From positions 930,001-994,000 of the forward strand of contig LUGG01000019.1 in the NCBI GenBank assembly GCA_001683735.1: 64,000 nucleotides of DNA, written 5' to 3'. Positions 12,293-23,852 of this stretch are shown here, one piece after another. The DNA is from Grifola frondosa. Its lineage: Eukaryota > Basidiomycota > Agaricomycetes > Polyporales > Grifolaceae. The stretch's first letter is position 1, and every line of letters begins with the position of its first letter. The translations under genes and the position numbers were made by a program. Below the pieces are notes generated by a model. It was given only the letters and a program-made list of their open reading frames with translations. It was not told the DNA's origin and did no database searches.

Positions 12293-12549
12293 TGCTGTGA
12301 AACCCTCTAGCTCATCCTCTCCGTCATCGTCTTCCAGCTCTTCCTCCGGTTCATCCTCATCATCTTTGTCCTCATCCATGCCTCATCTGTGTCCTCATCT
12401 ATCTCGTCCATACCCTCAGCCTCTTCCCCAGGACCGCCCCATTGCCGCACGACACACCTGTGAAGAAGATGTCGTGAATTTGCGGAACGCACCGGGGATG
12501 ACCTGCGTCACGTCGGGGATCGCGAGCAGATGTTGTCGAGGACCGCGCT
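12293..12549 (-). pseudogene. 3' end of a gene truncated by retrotransposon A
   Basis: Reading the minus strand away from the LTR of element A, one frame gives a plausible exon (LAIPDVTQVIPGAFRKF), and a frame ending at 12293 gives a very acidic C-terminus (EEELEDDDGEDELEGFTAL). An intron is probably needed between them. The upstream part is replaced at 12550 by the LTR of element A. The family is not recognised. It may be an independent host gene rather than part of the DNA transposon. Confidence 0.4.
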
Positions 12550-14750
12550 GTCGTGAGTATGTGGTGTGAGATAGTAACCACTGTATAAAATGATCTCGAT
12601 AATCACCAAACCAAAATAGAAAAATCTATCTGTGGCAGGGCGAAATATACGCGAAGGGAATCGAGGTATGAAATCAATTTTATACTGCACCAAGCTTGAC
12701 GGGTTTTCCTGCTTTCCCAGTTATAGGCCTGGCCGAATCCGTTGGGGGGTTATCACAATCACGAAGGTAGGTACGATCCCAAGTGAATGTTTAACGATGA
12801 TACGATGATGACTTGCCCGGTACGTTTGTCACTTCTACCTCTCCTCGATATGTCTCCTGTTCTTCTGCTGATGCTCCCTCCGAGGAAGACTTCTCTTTCC
12901 TGTCCTATCAACAGTCAACCTTGCCCACCTCTGTATGGGGTTGCTGCACTGCTGTGACCTGGAAACTGGGGACCAAGCTTCAACCTTGCCCACCTCTGTT
13001 GTGGGGTTTCCTGAAGTGATGTCCGGACTGTGGTAAGCAAGTCAACTGACTATGACTGCTTCTGGCTGTGAGACTTTGAGAGTAGAAATCTGGTGTGATT
13101 TGGTATGGAGTGAAGTGGGGTGGTGGGGATACAGAATGGTATCCTTGCCGCCTTGGAGGTCCTCCTTGTTAGGGAAGTGCTGTGTCTGTGTGGCTGAGTG
13201 TGTACACCTATGTGCACACCTGTGATGACGTGAGATATCCCTGTGATACCTCAGTCAAGTGATCTAGTCTGCTGAGTCTGGGGGGAATCTGGAGGGTGAT
13301 CCAAATTCCAGTGGAGACTGTGTTTCTGGCTGCTGCTGGTGGATCCAGTTCTTTGATCCAGTTCTGTTGGATCCAATTCTCTTGGATCCAATTCTATTGC
13401 CCTCTCTAAGGCAAGAAAGGAGCTCTTTATATACCTTTTGAGAGGGCCCAGAATTCTCCCCGGACTCTTCTTCTCAGACTGTTCCAGCACTTTCCGGGAG
13501 GCTCCAAGCACAAGAAACCATGGTAACTACTGTGCTAGAATCTTCCAGTCCTTTCCAAAGTGTTTTCCTGAATGTTCCAGCTGCATCTCCCTGCACTGCC
13601 TCTCTGACTTCCTCCAATCAGAGCTCTCCTAGGTCACCCGGCCCTCAGATTTGCATAGCTTTAGTAAGGCTCTTACAAATCTGGGGCAGGGGATTACAAA
13701 CCCAAGGTGCCCTTTTCTCCATTTCAAGGACCTTTCTCTCACAGAGTACATAGCCTTGAAGACTTTGTCATCCATTTGAGATATTCCCTGACTAATGGAG
13801 GTCCTCTACCTTATAAATTTGCACAGCCTTAGTAAGGCAATCACAAATCTAGGTAGGGCCCTTACAAATCTGGGGGAGTTAGTCTGCCACTTTGAGAAGC
13901 ACATGGTCTATGGTTCCAGGGCGTGAGTCTCCTGAAGGCTGTTCTACATCACTCAGGTGGCTTGTGGCTGTGTATCCCTGTGACCATTGCCATGCTTCTC
14001 TTTTCAAAGGCTGTACAGACTTTCCCAGGACTCTGCCTTTCTTCCAGTCCCTTCCAGAATTTGCTAACCTGATCTTCTTCTTCCTGTTTCCGCGATGTCC
14101 TGCTGTGTCCAACTCCTTGTCTCCTGACTTTCCTGCACCTGATTCTTTTCCCGCACTCCTTCTCCTCATGACCCTCCATGCTTTCCCATCCCATCCTACT
14201 TGATTTAACGATGGTTGTCGTCGTTTACAAGCGGGTGAAGAGGGTAAATCATGGATTCCGGCTTCGTCATCTCGTTATCCGGACTGACAGCGTATAGGGA
14301 ATATCGCCACCAGGTCATTGCATAGGAGACGAGCGAATGCTGAACGTACTCGTATCGTACTGCGAAACCAATGGTGCAGGTGCCGTCGATGTGAGAAAGG
14401 GCGAGGAATATTCGTGTTTCCTGGTACTGGATGATGTGGTCGATATGGCCCGTGAACGTAATTCCGGATCGATCTGTGAGGTGCACGAATCCGGACAGTG
14501 GCATGAGGTCGAATCCGGTGGCGAGTGTGTCGTATAATAGGATGGGGAACCGAGGATGATTACCATGGGGCACCATGGCATGCGTCGATTGGGTGGGATT
14601 GGGTGGAGATTTGACATGATTGATGATGTCTAAACTCGATCCCGATGGTGCCTTCGTGTGCTGTGCATATTACGGCACTCGGTTGACTTGGTTGCCAAAG
14701 ATGGTTATTTTTGGCCCTGTCCAGGTACCAACCACGTTTGGTGCGTGACA
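12550..14750 (-). repeat. 3' LTR of element A
   Basis: The minus-strand start (TGTCACGCACCAAACG at 14750) matches the start of the LTR of element B, and the LTR ends at the CACGACA whose complement begins at 12550. It is about 2.2 kb and has TG...CA ends with an internal inverted pair (GCACCAA near the start, AAGCTTGGTGCA near the end at about 12690). A TATA box (complement of 13426-13433) leaves about 880 bp of R/U5. The LTR carries an ORF in its U3, listed separately. Confidence 0.75.
14205..14576 (-). CDS. LTR-encoded ORF (U3) of element A
   Basis: A 123-codon ORF lies in the sense direction of element A, starting about 175 nt into the LTR. The central part (ITFTGHIDHIIQYQETRIF) aligns with IEFTGQITRILQFQETRVI in the LTR ORF of element B at 27186. 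Further similarity follows (GT..., a Y/S-rich helix, a W, then MTKPES...PL against MLKPNS...LP). There is no signal peptide and no clear membrane span. The function is unknown. Conservation between two diverged LTRs at the protein level argues for a real product. Confidence 0.5.
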   Translation of the reverse strand: MVPHGNHPRFPILLYDTLATGFDLMPLSGFVHLTDRSGITFTGHIDHIIQYQETRIFLALSHIDGTCTIGFAVRYEYVQHSLVSYAMTWWRYSLYAVSPDNEMTKPESMIYPLHPLVNDDNHR

Positions 14751-14765
14751 TCCGCCCCACAGTCG
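14751..14765 (-). promoter_or_regulatory. Polypurine tract of element A
   Basis: The minus strand reads CGACTGTGGGGCGGA immediately before the TGTCACGC start of the 3' LTR, the position where the plus-strand primer of a retrotransposon must lie. The same core CTGTGGGGCGGA precedes the 3' LTR of element C. Confidence 0.65.
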
Positions 14766-14796
14766 ATCCAACCGTCCTCGGTTGTCCAACTTCTCG

Positions 14797-17700
14797 TCAG
14801 GTTCTGTATTGGCTTCTGGTCCTCTGGCTGACTGGCCAGCTGTCCTCGGGATCTGTGACATCATCGAGTCCCTGATCCTCATCGCTGGATTCTTCATCGG
14901 CTATTCCTGTCTGGTCTTCTTCGTCTGGATGAGTCCTTTCCTGCTCCAGATCTTCAAGATTATCCATCGTCGGATGGTATGCTAGAAGTCTGAATGCAGC
15001 GACTCCTTCTCGAACTACATCTCCATTGAGTTCCTTGAGAATATACGATCCTCCAGCCGTTTGCCTAACCACTTCAAATGGTCCTAGGTATCGCGGCTTG
15101 TGTTTTCGATTCATCTCTCGTTCTATTTGAGAATTACGCTGCAGGACTAGGTCACCTGGCTGGTAGCTTTCTCTGAACAAGCGATGAGCGAACCGATGCT
15201 CAAACTGCTCTTTTGAGGCTAACCGAGACTTGGTGAGAGCTTGTGACTGCTCTGGCCACATCCTCCGGTCGCCTTTCCAACTGTCTGATGCGTAATGCTA
15301 GGAGTTCTTCTGGAGGCATGTTCTTGCGGAACCCTTCCACCATGAAGGTAGCTTCTCGCAAGTCCATAGGAAATACTGGGTGCACTCCATGCAGAAGGTA
15401 ATAAGGGCTATATCCTGTGGCTCGCCTAACTGTGACTCGATCGGCAAACAGTGCATGCGGTAGCAGTTCTGGCCAACGAGAGATATTGCCTTGGCATGCT
15501 TTCACCAGGGCTTCGCGAATAATGAAATGTCCACGCTCCACAACTCCATTGGCTGATGAGTTATATGCAGAGATTCGCACCTGGGGAATGTTATAGCGTC
15601 TGGCCAATCTCTCGAATGCTCCCTTTGTCTCGGATCCATTATCCGTGGTTACTTGACCAACTGCTCCGTATCGGCAAATAATCTGTTCCCAAAAGAATCT
15701 GGCACTGCCTCTGAGGATGTACTGTTTAGCGCTCTTCCTTCTGTGACTCCTGACAAATCATCTCGACATGCAACAATGCAGGTTTTTCTTCCTACAGTTG
15801 GCATGAACATGATGTCCAGGTACACTTTCGTGAACAAGGTTGCAGGCGCCGAGATCCGGGGTGGTATGGCTACTTCTTGACACTCCGAATCTGGCATTCC
15901 CTGCAAGCCTGGACATACTGCCGCACATCGGATCGATAGAAGGGCCAGAAGAATCGGAGCTTGACTGTTTCGAAGGTAGAAAACTCTCCTCGATGCCCCA
16001 ATTCATCATGTGCTTGCTTCAAAATCGATAACCTCTCTTTCGCTTCCAACACTACTCTGGTCGGGATTCCATTCTCTGTTTTCGGAAGAGAAGGTCATCC
16101 TTCAGAAAGTAGTGTCGACATTTTCGAAGGAAGCGTGTTCTTGCTGCTGTTTTGTCAAACTCGGGCAAATCAAAGGTTTCTAAGAAATCCCTGATCTGGC
16201 GGAGTCGGACGTCCTGGCTGGTTGTGGTCGATATGAACACCTGATTCTGTGGTTCGTCTTCTTCGGCATATGGTCCATAAATCTGTCTCCTGTTGCTGCT
16301 GGTTGGAAACCCTAAGAATAAGGCTATGTTGTCCAACCACTCGTCGTCTTCTTCGTCTATCTCTTCTCCTTCTCCGAGAGCTCGCCTAGACAGGGCATCT
16401 GGTCCCTGATGCTTGGCTGCTGGTACATGTATCAGTTTGAAACTGAACAGTAGGATCCCCTGGATCCACCGATTGATTGTCGCGTTCGGCTGTAGGTCCG
16501 GCTCGTTTAACATCCCTTGATGTATTTAGCATCGACTTCCACATGAAGGATTTTTACACCGACTAAGTATAGCCTGAAGTGTCTTAGGGCTCGATAAAGT
16601 CCATATAGCTCCAACTTTGGCTGGCTGTAGTTAGATTCGGTTCCATTCATGGGAAGTGATCCATAACGTGCCGGCCTTCTTCTTCCTTCGTCATCGATCT
16701 GGGACAAGATAAATCCGACAGCGTATTTGCTGGAATCCACTGATAGGATTATCGGATTCTCGGACTGGTAGTCAATGGGTCGAAGAGCTGGTGCAGAAGA
16801 AATTACCCTTTGAGTAGATCAAATGCCTCCTGCCTTCTATCATCCCATATAAACTCCGCATTCTTGAGGGTCAGCTCTTTCAGTGGTCTGATCCTCTCCG
16901 AGTAGTCCTGGATCCAAATGCGCACAGTGCCACACAGTCCAAGGAATCCTCTGACATCCTTCACTGTTTTGGGCTCTGGCCACTTCTGAATCTTGGACAC
17001 CTTGTCATTTCTGGTATCCGTCCGTCCGGTGTACATTTCTGCCCAACGATGATCACCTCGGGTCTGCAAATCTGGGCTTTCGATCCTGAAAACGTTAACC
17101 CTGCAAGACCTACTCGATGCAATATCCGGTGAACATCGTTGGCGTGCTCCCATATGAATCGTCGTATTCCTGGATTCTGCACTAGTACCTCCGGGTTGCC
17201 CAACTCGTCTGGGTAGATGGTGTCTGGTCCTTTGATGGGTAAGTCATCAATGAACACATTCGCAATTTGCGGAATCTCATCCTGCAAGACAAATGTCATG
17301 CAAGCCTGAAATTCTGCTGGGGAATTTGTAAAACCCATAGGCATTGAGGTAATGCGAAGGAGGCCAAGCGGAGAATGAAAAGCTGTCATGTCTCTGCTGG
17401 TTGGGTCCACCTTGCGTGCATCAAATGCCCAAAACAAGTCAAATACCGAATAACACTGTCGCCCGGCAAACGGTTCAACAAATGCATCCAGTATTGGGGG
17501 TAGACCTGCATCACGAATGGTAATGGCATTTAGAGGTTGCAGATCATGAACTATCGCAACTTCCCGTTCTTTTTTAGAACACAAAACCATTTTGACCGAT
17601 ACGATGATTGGCAACGTTCATAAACTCCGGCTTCTATCTTCTCCCGTAATAATTCCATGACTTTATCCCTAATTCCTGGGGCTATAGGAATATTCTTGTC

Positions 17701-18409
17701 CACCCAAGGGACATGGGGAATCACTGGAATGATATACGGTGAGAAATAGTCATCCCGGAAGGTACCTCGCTCTGTTTCGTCAAAGGCGAACACTCTTTCA
17801 TTCATCTGAATGATATGAGTAAAGAGCTTCTCCTCTTCTGGCCATAGGAATCCTTCCGTGTTTATCTTCATCGACTGTAGCCTTTCCATCGTCAACTTGT
17901 TCGTCGTAACAAAGTCTGGCGGATGGAACAGTAATTCTGGGAGTGATTCCAAAGGATTTTCTGGGATACGTCTTGTAACCCGAGCATCTTCTGGAAATAT
18001 TCCTGGAATCGGCTTTTTCTCTTGTCCACTGGTTTGTACACTCCTAGTACTTCGGCTCTGTCTTCTTCGGCTGTACTTGATATCCTGGTTTCGGTTTGTA
18101 GAAACTACAAATACCGAATTCTGGCTGTCCCATGCCCTGCATTTCAAAGAAGGTTTGGATTGGTTTGATCCATTGGTTAACCAACTTCTGTGATGCATAG
18201 AAGGGGGTTCTGCTCTCTGTGTCTGTCTCCGGTAGGTTCTGCTGGGTGTCTGCGAAGCAATCGGCTAGGTTCTCATCTTCTGGAGGATGAGAATTACTAC
18301 CGGATTCTTCATGCTGCTTGTGTGTAATTTTGGTGGTTGTGTAGATTTGGGTGGGGATCTGTGAGACTGCATTGGAAGCTGCTGAAGTTATGCCCAGCAG
18401 AGTGGTCAT
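14797..18409 (-). pseudogene. Pol of element A: RT, RNase H, integrase (broken)
   Basis: Pol is a separate ORF starting with an ATG at 18409, not fused to gag. The N-terminal 200 residues are Ser/Thr-rich, followed by PGIFPEDARVTRRIPENPL. Reverse transcriptase lies at about 17600-16960 (YSVFDLFWAFDARK and the catalytic NVFIDDLPIKGP). RNase H is at 16740-16390 (VDSSKYAVGFIL, PKLELYGLYRALRHF, VPAAKHQGPDALSRR). The integrase zinc region is at 16010-15880 (HDELGHRG with CRECQI). The integrase core (DIMFMP, VTTDNGSETKGAF, GVVERG) lies at 15860-15530. The C-terminal KHKPRYLGPFEVVRQT region ends at 14797. At least nine frame changes are needed to read it through. A TATA box (complement of 18452-18461) sits about 45 bp before the ATG. 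Confidence 0.85.
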
Positions 18410-18451
18410 AAAAGGGGTATTGAGTTGATTTTATCTTAAAAATCCTCTCCC

Positions 18452-18461
18452 TTTATATAAA
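18452..18461 (-). promoter_or_regulatory. TATA box before pol ORF of element A
   Basis: The minus strand reads TTTATATAAA about 45 nt upstream of the ATG at 18409. Element C has the equivalent box 45 nt before the ATG of the small ORF that precedes its pol. This suggests that pol is expressed from its own subgenomic transcript rather than from the LTR alone. Confidence 0.45.
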
Positions 18462-20606
18462 CCTTGCTCCTGCTGAGTAAGACCCTGTAGTCAGCAACCT
18501 TTGTGGCTATGCCTGCCTTACAAATTCCTTCTGGATCCTTCCAGCAGGAACTAGGTTTAGCAGCTAGGCTGTGTGGTGACTCATGCTATGTCTCCACACC
18601 GTGTGCTCAAGCTATGCTATACCCTAGTTACCTGTGGCTGTCCTCTGCTGTCCATGCATCCTGTGTCATTTTCCTGTCTCCTGATCAAATATCAGGGTTC
18701 TAGGAAATTTCTGGGGAATTCTAGGCCACAGTTGCTCATTTCTCTCAGAAATGTGCGATTTTTCCGACCTGAATATCGGATAGATCGCTTCGCAAACTGT
18801 TCCGTTGAATTCTACGCCCCAAAAAAGTCTGGCATGTCTGCGCTTGAAATGTCTCATGGTCCTGCGGCTCGGTTTTTTGAATATCCGTGCTGCAGGAGCC
18901 TGCATTTCCTTGAAGTCCTCTGCTCACGTGACCGTAAAGTCGCGCGACGCGTCCTCTTGGGCGCGTTTTCCTGCTTGTCCTAGACTGGGGTTTCGATAGC
19001 GCGCGTCAGTTTCAGACGCTGGCATCTACTCCCTCAGTACTTGTGACCTGTGACGTTACCCAGGCGCGCGCCAATTCGAGCGCTCGGGTTGGGTCCTGCC
19101 ATTCTGCATGCGCGCTTGTGACTCTAATCAGTCACGCGCATTGCTGGCTTGACCGTTACGTCCATTGCTTGCAGACTCCGGCTGCCTCTAATCTGCCTCT
19201 ATCGCGATACCCTCTGGCTCGACTTCCTCCTCCTCTCTCTCTCCCGCTGCTGCTGCTCTGGTTTGTCTGTCTGTCTGTCATGTCCTCCTGCTCATCCCTT
19301 GGCTAGACGACGTACGCCTCGTCGGCGACGCTCTGCGCTCGGTGAGTCTCTGTGTCCTCGGCGTCGTCTCTGTCGGCGATCGCTCGATCCTGCTCCTCAG
19401 CTCGTCGGGCGCGCTCTGCCCCGACTCTATCCCTCTCGCTCTGCCATCTCAGGAGTTCGCTCCGAAACTCCTTCCAATCGTCGTCATCTCGCGGACGATG
19501 GAGGCGAACGTCTTGCCCACGGCGCTCGGGCTACCTGCGCGCGATACGAAGTCACGCGGCGTGTCGGGAGCGGGCGTCGGGCTATCTCGTTGAGCAACCC
19601 TACGGGTGCCTCGAGTTCTGGTACGTCCTCTTCCTTCCTCATCCGCGAGTGCTCCTGCTGATCCATCATCAGCAGAGCCATCTCTGTCCATCTCCTCTAC
19701 GGGTTCTATCCCGTCTGCTGCTGCTCGGGTCGTTCAGTTCGAGCGCTGTCAACGACTGCAGGATATGATCCATCGTTCGGGGGCTGCTGGGTGCGTCGTT
19801 TCGAGTTGCTTCCTTACTACTGATTCTGTTGCCTCCTTTCCAGGCTTTTTGTACCTTCTAGGGACCCTTTCTATCCTCGCGCGCACTCTGTGCTCGCGAA
19901 CGACAGGCTGGATTCGAAGATTCGTACAATACAGACATCAGACTGGGGCTTCTCGAATCACGCGGCTCATCCTTCCCCTTCACATTCCTTGGATCTTCCT
20001 GGTCTCTCCGCCGCCAATCCTTCCGTACAACGCTCGCTTGAATGACGTGATGAGTGCCTTAACGAAGCGTCTCTCGTTAGACCCCCATTCCTCCACCGGT
20101 ATCCCTAGCAGCGCGTCAAGATTCTCGCTCGGGTTTGCAACACCAGCGCTGAATCAGACGGTACGTGCTTCGATCCCGAGGAAGTTAGGTCGGCTAACAG
20201 ACGTTTCTTCAGCATGCGGCGACGATTAAAGAGGCGGAACGTACGGCGCGGTTCGCGATAGTCTACGCGCGGCATCGGGCGCAGAACACGCTCTTCTTTA
20301 CCGGCCATACGCTGCTCCAGGTCGCTGAGGGATGTAAGCGGCGACATCTGTCGAGCTCCTCCGACGCACGGTTCTCGACAGCTGTCTCGCTGCTCGAGTA
20401 TCCGCGCGGCGGTCCCTTTGTTTCCGCGGACGCAGTCTCTCCGTCAACACCCTCCAGCCGGCAACTTCTTCTTCTACCAGCTCGGGCAGTTCTCCTCTCT
20501 CTCGCCATCCTTCATCTCCACATCACTCGTGAGCTTGCGGCGGCGCGCTTCCTCTTCACTGTCCGTCACTGCTTCCTCGACGACCGTCTCGAGGTACTCG
20601 ATCCCA
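18462..20606. other. Intergenic segment of element A between extra ORF and pol
   Basis: Several short plus-strand open frames occur (for example 19149-19661, 19606-20229), mainly in C/T-rich sequence that would be intronic or untranslated on the antisense strand. No recognisable motif was seen. Regular GT...AG signals on the plus strand leave room for more antisense exons. Confidence 0.35.
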
Positions 20607-21164
20607 TCATCCATCGACATAGGCGTCTGCGAGCTCGGCGGCGGTGCAGGCGGCGTCGGTGACTGTGGCATATACTGTGGAGAGGCCGGGTACGCTAACT
20701 CGGGCCACCCTCCAAACGGTCTCGCTGCTGGCGGACGGGCCACGAGAAGCGAGGCGACAAGCGCGCTTCCCGTCTCTCGTTCCCTCCGCTACGTCTTCCT
20801 GCGGGGTCCGAGTTTCTGCGCATCGCAGGAACCTCTGGACATCCGCGTGGGGGTCCGGTGTTTCATCAATAAGAAGCACACCGTCCCCTCTGATCACATC
20901 AACTGGAGTCCTGAACTCGACATTGCGTACCACGAAGGCTCGAACCTGAGCGTCGGGCCTCGGGGTAGGCATGGCGGCGATATTCCAGGGTGCTTCGACG
21001 TTCGGGAGGTCATAGGCTTCGTTCACGATGAGCGCTGACCTTCCGACCCAGCGAAGAGATGGCGTTCGAAGGAGCCTGAGGTGGAAGTCGCGAATCCGCT
21101 CCCAGCGCGTTGCGGGAGCCGGCGTCGCGACAGAGGCCATGGCTCTATAGAGGGGAGGACCCAT
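20607..21164 (-). CDS. Extra sense ORF of element A with FLLRDV-type domain
   Basis: This ORF lies between ORF2 and pol, in the sense of element A. I choose the ATG at 21164 because a TATA box (complement of 21203-21210) lies only about 40 bp upstream; longer ATGs at 21191 would fall too close to it. The product is about 185 aa, Pro/Ala/Arg-rich. The region VRAFVVRNVEFRTP...GDGVLLIDETPDP matches STFLLRNAVIH...FDGVLMADTTDP in the extra ORF of element C, and both resemble the FLLRDV domains of ORF2. The function is unknown. Confidence 0.5.
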   Translation of the reverse strand: MGPPLYRAMASVATPAPATRWERIRDFHLRLLRTPSLRWVGRSALIVNEAYDLPNVEAPWNIAAMPTPRPDAQVRAFVVRNVEFRTPVDVIRGDGVLLIDETPDPHADVQRFLRCAETRTPQEDVAEGTRDGKRACRLASRGPSASSETVWRVARVSVPGLSTVYATVTDAACTAAELADAYVDG

Positions 21165-21202
21165 GGTGAGCCTGCTACTTTTCCAGCTCATACTGCTGCT
21201 GG

Positions 21203-21210
21203 CTTTTATA
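21203..21210 (-). promoter_or_regulatory. TATA box before extra ORF of element A
   Basis: The minus strand reads TATAAAAG about 40 nt before the ATG at 21164. The extra ORF of element C has TATAAAAG (48301-48308) about 49 nt before its ATG. Matching box and spacing in two diverged copies support an internal promoter. Confidence 0.5.
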
Positions 21211-21959
21211 CTCCTCCAGGTCCCCTATGTTTTCCTCTATGTTTCCATCCTCTCCATCTACAGCAGCTTCCTTTTCGGGCGACTCTCTTCACTCGTGATC
21301 GGGATCTGTCCTGGTACCCGGGGCATATCCCGCGGTTCTTCCATCAGACTCGGACTGTGATGCTCTGGCCCTCCTACTTCCTGCGAGACGCCGCGGCATC
21401 GAATTTCGCCTTATTCGGGCAAATTCTGTGCTGCGCGCTGCCTCGCTCGCGGAGCTGTAGGTCCGCCGAGTGCATTTTCGGAGGTAAGCAGCCGAGTTCC
21501 ATACTCTGACTCTTCCTTCCGATCCGCTGACCATCTCTTCTAGTCTCTAGGCCGCGTCGCGCGCCATGGCCTATTGTCCATGCGCTTCTGTGCGGCGCTT
21601 CCTTTCCGGCATCCGCGCGCACTTTGCAGTGCTCCAGCGCGTGCTACGAGCGGCGCGCTCACAATTCCGACGGGGAGTACGCATTACGCGTCAGCTGGTA
21701 CGTCCTCTGACATCCTGTCGCCACCATCGTACTATTGTGTTTTTCGTTGCGGGGCTCGTTGCCGTTCTTCTGCTGCTAGTTCCCTTCTTTCTTGAACTGC
21801 CTTGAGCCCAGACATGCCTTGAGCATTCCGGCTCGTTCCTCTGTGGTCTGCTCTCGGCGCTTCCTACGCCCGATGAGATCCGCATGGCGCAAAGAGTGCA
21901 GGTGATGGGTAGCTCGGACCCGACGCACAATGCTGTGCGGGTCCTGGCTGACTCATCCA

Positions 21960-22596
21960 GCTTGCCTGCTCCTATATAAGAGGCCAGGGCAACTCCCTTT
22001 GGACTGCCCTGTGGTCCACTCTTCGGCTCATCTGACCAGGTTGAACCTCGGCCTCCAATGTCGCGTCAAGCATTCGCGACATCGCGGCGTTCGTACGCGG
22101 TAAGCGTCTTGCCTGGTATTCCGTCCGTTTCGGGTAATGGTTCTCGTAGGTAGGTATGCCCTTGCCTCGGAGTGCAATACGCGACTCGTTTTCAGCTGGT
22201 ACGTCCTATCCCACTCGTTCCATGTCTGCACACTCTAATTTCGACCTTCCTTTTTAGGTCTCCACTGTGAGGCGCCCCACACTCGGCTATCAAGTGTCGG
22301 CGGTTCCTCGTCCTGTTCTGCTGGTACGTCCATTCCGTTCATCGAGCCCACATCCTCTAACCTTCGCATTGCTAGGCTTCACCCTCGCACTGCAATTAGT
22401 TCGGAATGGGCACGTTCGGCGGACGTCTGTCTCGAAGCGATGGGCGCATTCGCCCCGCAGTTCGAGAACTTCTTCTTCGGCTCCGTGTAGTGTCGTCCTA
22501 CTCCTGTATTCTGCTGTCGATACCTGTCGTATCCGAGATCCTGTCTGTGCTGCCGATTTCCAAAAAACCCAAGAGATTTATCATACTGCCCGATGA
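21960..22596 (+). CDS. Possible second antisense spliced locus in element A
   Basis: A TATATAAG box at about 21974 on the plus strand is followed by an ATG near 22058 (MSRQAFATSRRSYA) and a run of good splice signals: donors at about 22100, 22199 and 22324, acceptors at about 22150, 22258 and 22376. An open frame then continues to 22596 (FTLALQLVRNGHVRRTS). Elements B and C also have a TATA box on the antisense strand in the same interval (about 36512 and 47330), but I could not align their exons. This is a weak, exploratory call. Confidence 0.25.
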
Positions 22597-23190
22597 ACAG
22601 ACCCGCGGCCTGTGTGGCTACCGCTGTTGATTACAGCCGCGAATCATATTGCCCCGCTGGGCATATGATTCGCTACTGTAATCGACTTGGTACTTCGCCG
22701 GAGAACTATTCCGATAGCCCTCCTTCCTTCCTACCCGATTGGACCTTACATAATGATAACGACGCATTGACATCGATGCCCCCCTCCAAAAATAACCTCT
22801 GCCTCCTGGTATCCGAAACTCTGGGCCTCTCTGTCCCAAGTTTGTGTGGATCTCTCCCGCCTCGCACCCACGTGTTCGACCATGCCGTCATGGCTATGCG
22901 CCGACCCGAACGTGTCAAAATGCTTGCGGTCCAGTGGTTCGTTACCATACTGATGTCTGGGGCACCCCTTGTATACATCCTATTTTTATCATCTAGCCTA
23001 GGCTCCATCATATGGGTCCGGAATTTTGGCAAAGTTGACACCACCATCTGATTGACATACAGATGTCACAGTTATCTCTGGTTCTCTGAGGTAATGGGAG
23101 CCAGGCAAGGTCTTATAAACGCCTTCTGGTAGGCCCATTCCTTTCTTCATTATTCCTGTCTTCTTGATCCAACAGCGTTTCTCCCCGAAT

Positions 23191-23530
23191 ATGCCATTCG
23201 AGGTCCTGCTCCACTGTCGATCGTCCGGTCCAAAGTGCTGACCTGTCGTAGATCAACACATGTGTCTTCTTTCTGATGAAGACGCATTATGGAAAGGTCA
23301 CGGCGGTGGAAACTGTGGACGTGAGTGACCACAGTTCCCTCATCTGGCTGGTGCCTTAATCACTTCCCCTTTCAGGGTGTTTCTTTGTGATTATCAAGCC
23401 CGATGATCTGCCGGAACGTTCCATGAAGCTCCCGTACGTGCTTCTTCTGTGAACCACAGCTTCAGCCACCTAACCACCTCCCCCTTTTTACAGAGAATTC
23501 TCCGTCTTCAGGGTACGGGAAGCGGTCTAG
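23191..23530 (+). CDS. Conserved antisense spliced locus, element A copy
   Basis: On the strand opposite to retrotransposon A, four exons can be drawn by comparison with B and C: 23191-23202 (ATG, MPFE), 23252-23320 (ending GKVTAVETVD), 23376-23433 (FVIIKPDDLPERSMKLP) and 23494-23530 (EFSVFRVREAV, stop). All introns are GT-AG. The exon 2 end and exon 3 match GKIVAVETID / VVTIQV...QLP in B and GKVIEVETVD / VVIQV...KLP in C. The conserved frames of exons 2 and 3 are offset by one base at the junction in all three copies, so the true model is not closed. In A alone, an alternative exon 2 frame joins cleanly (EDALWKGHGGGNCGRCFFVI). A TTATAAAC box lies about 70 bp before the ATG. Confidence 0.5.
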
Positions 23531-23852
23531 TTCGTAGCCGGAACCTGTATCATACTGCTGTCAATGTGAATCCTGCTGCGTCTGCGGCCCGGCCGCGAAA
23601 TCCTGAGTCGGTGATAATACTATCTCCACCGACCAACCACATAACCCGAAACTCTGGTACTGTATCCGCTTCTTCTGCTTCTGTTGCGACTCTTTTGTTT
23701 CTTTTTTGTCTCTTTTGTGGTCTTGCAATCTTCTGTGGTATCCGCGGGTCCACATGTTTCCACATGGTCGCATCATTGTCATATGTCTCAGCATATGTCC
23801 GTCCGGATTGGTCTGTATCTTCTGTGTCTTCCGTATCGCGGCCCGGCCACGA

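Noticed and set aside
19149..20229. Several plus-strand Ser/Arg/Leu-rich ORFs in element A
   Set aside because: They come from C/T-rich sequence opposite to the element, overlap in three frames and have no motif. They may hold introns of antisense transcripts but are not genes by themselves.
20418..21038. 206-codon plus-strand ORF
   Set aside because: It is the shadow of the extra sense ORF on the minus strand, which has a TATA box and a homologue in element C.
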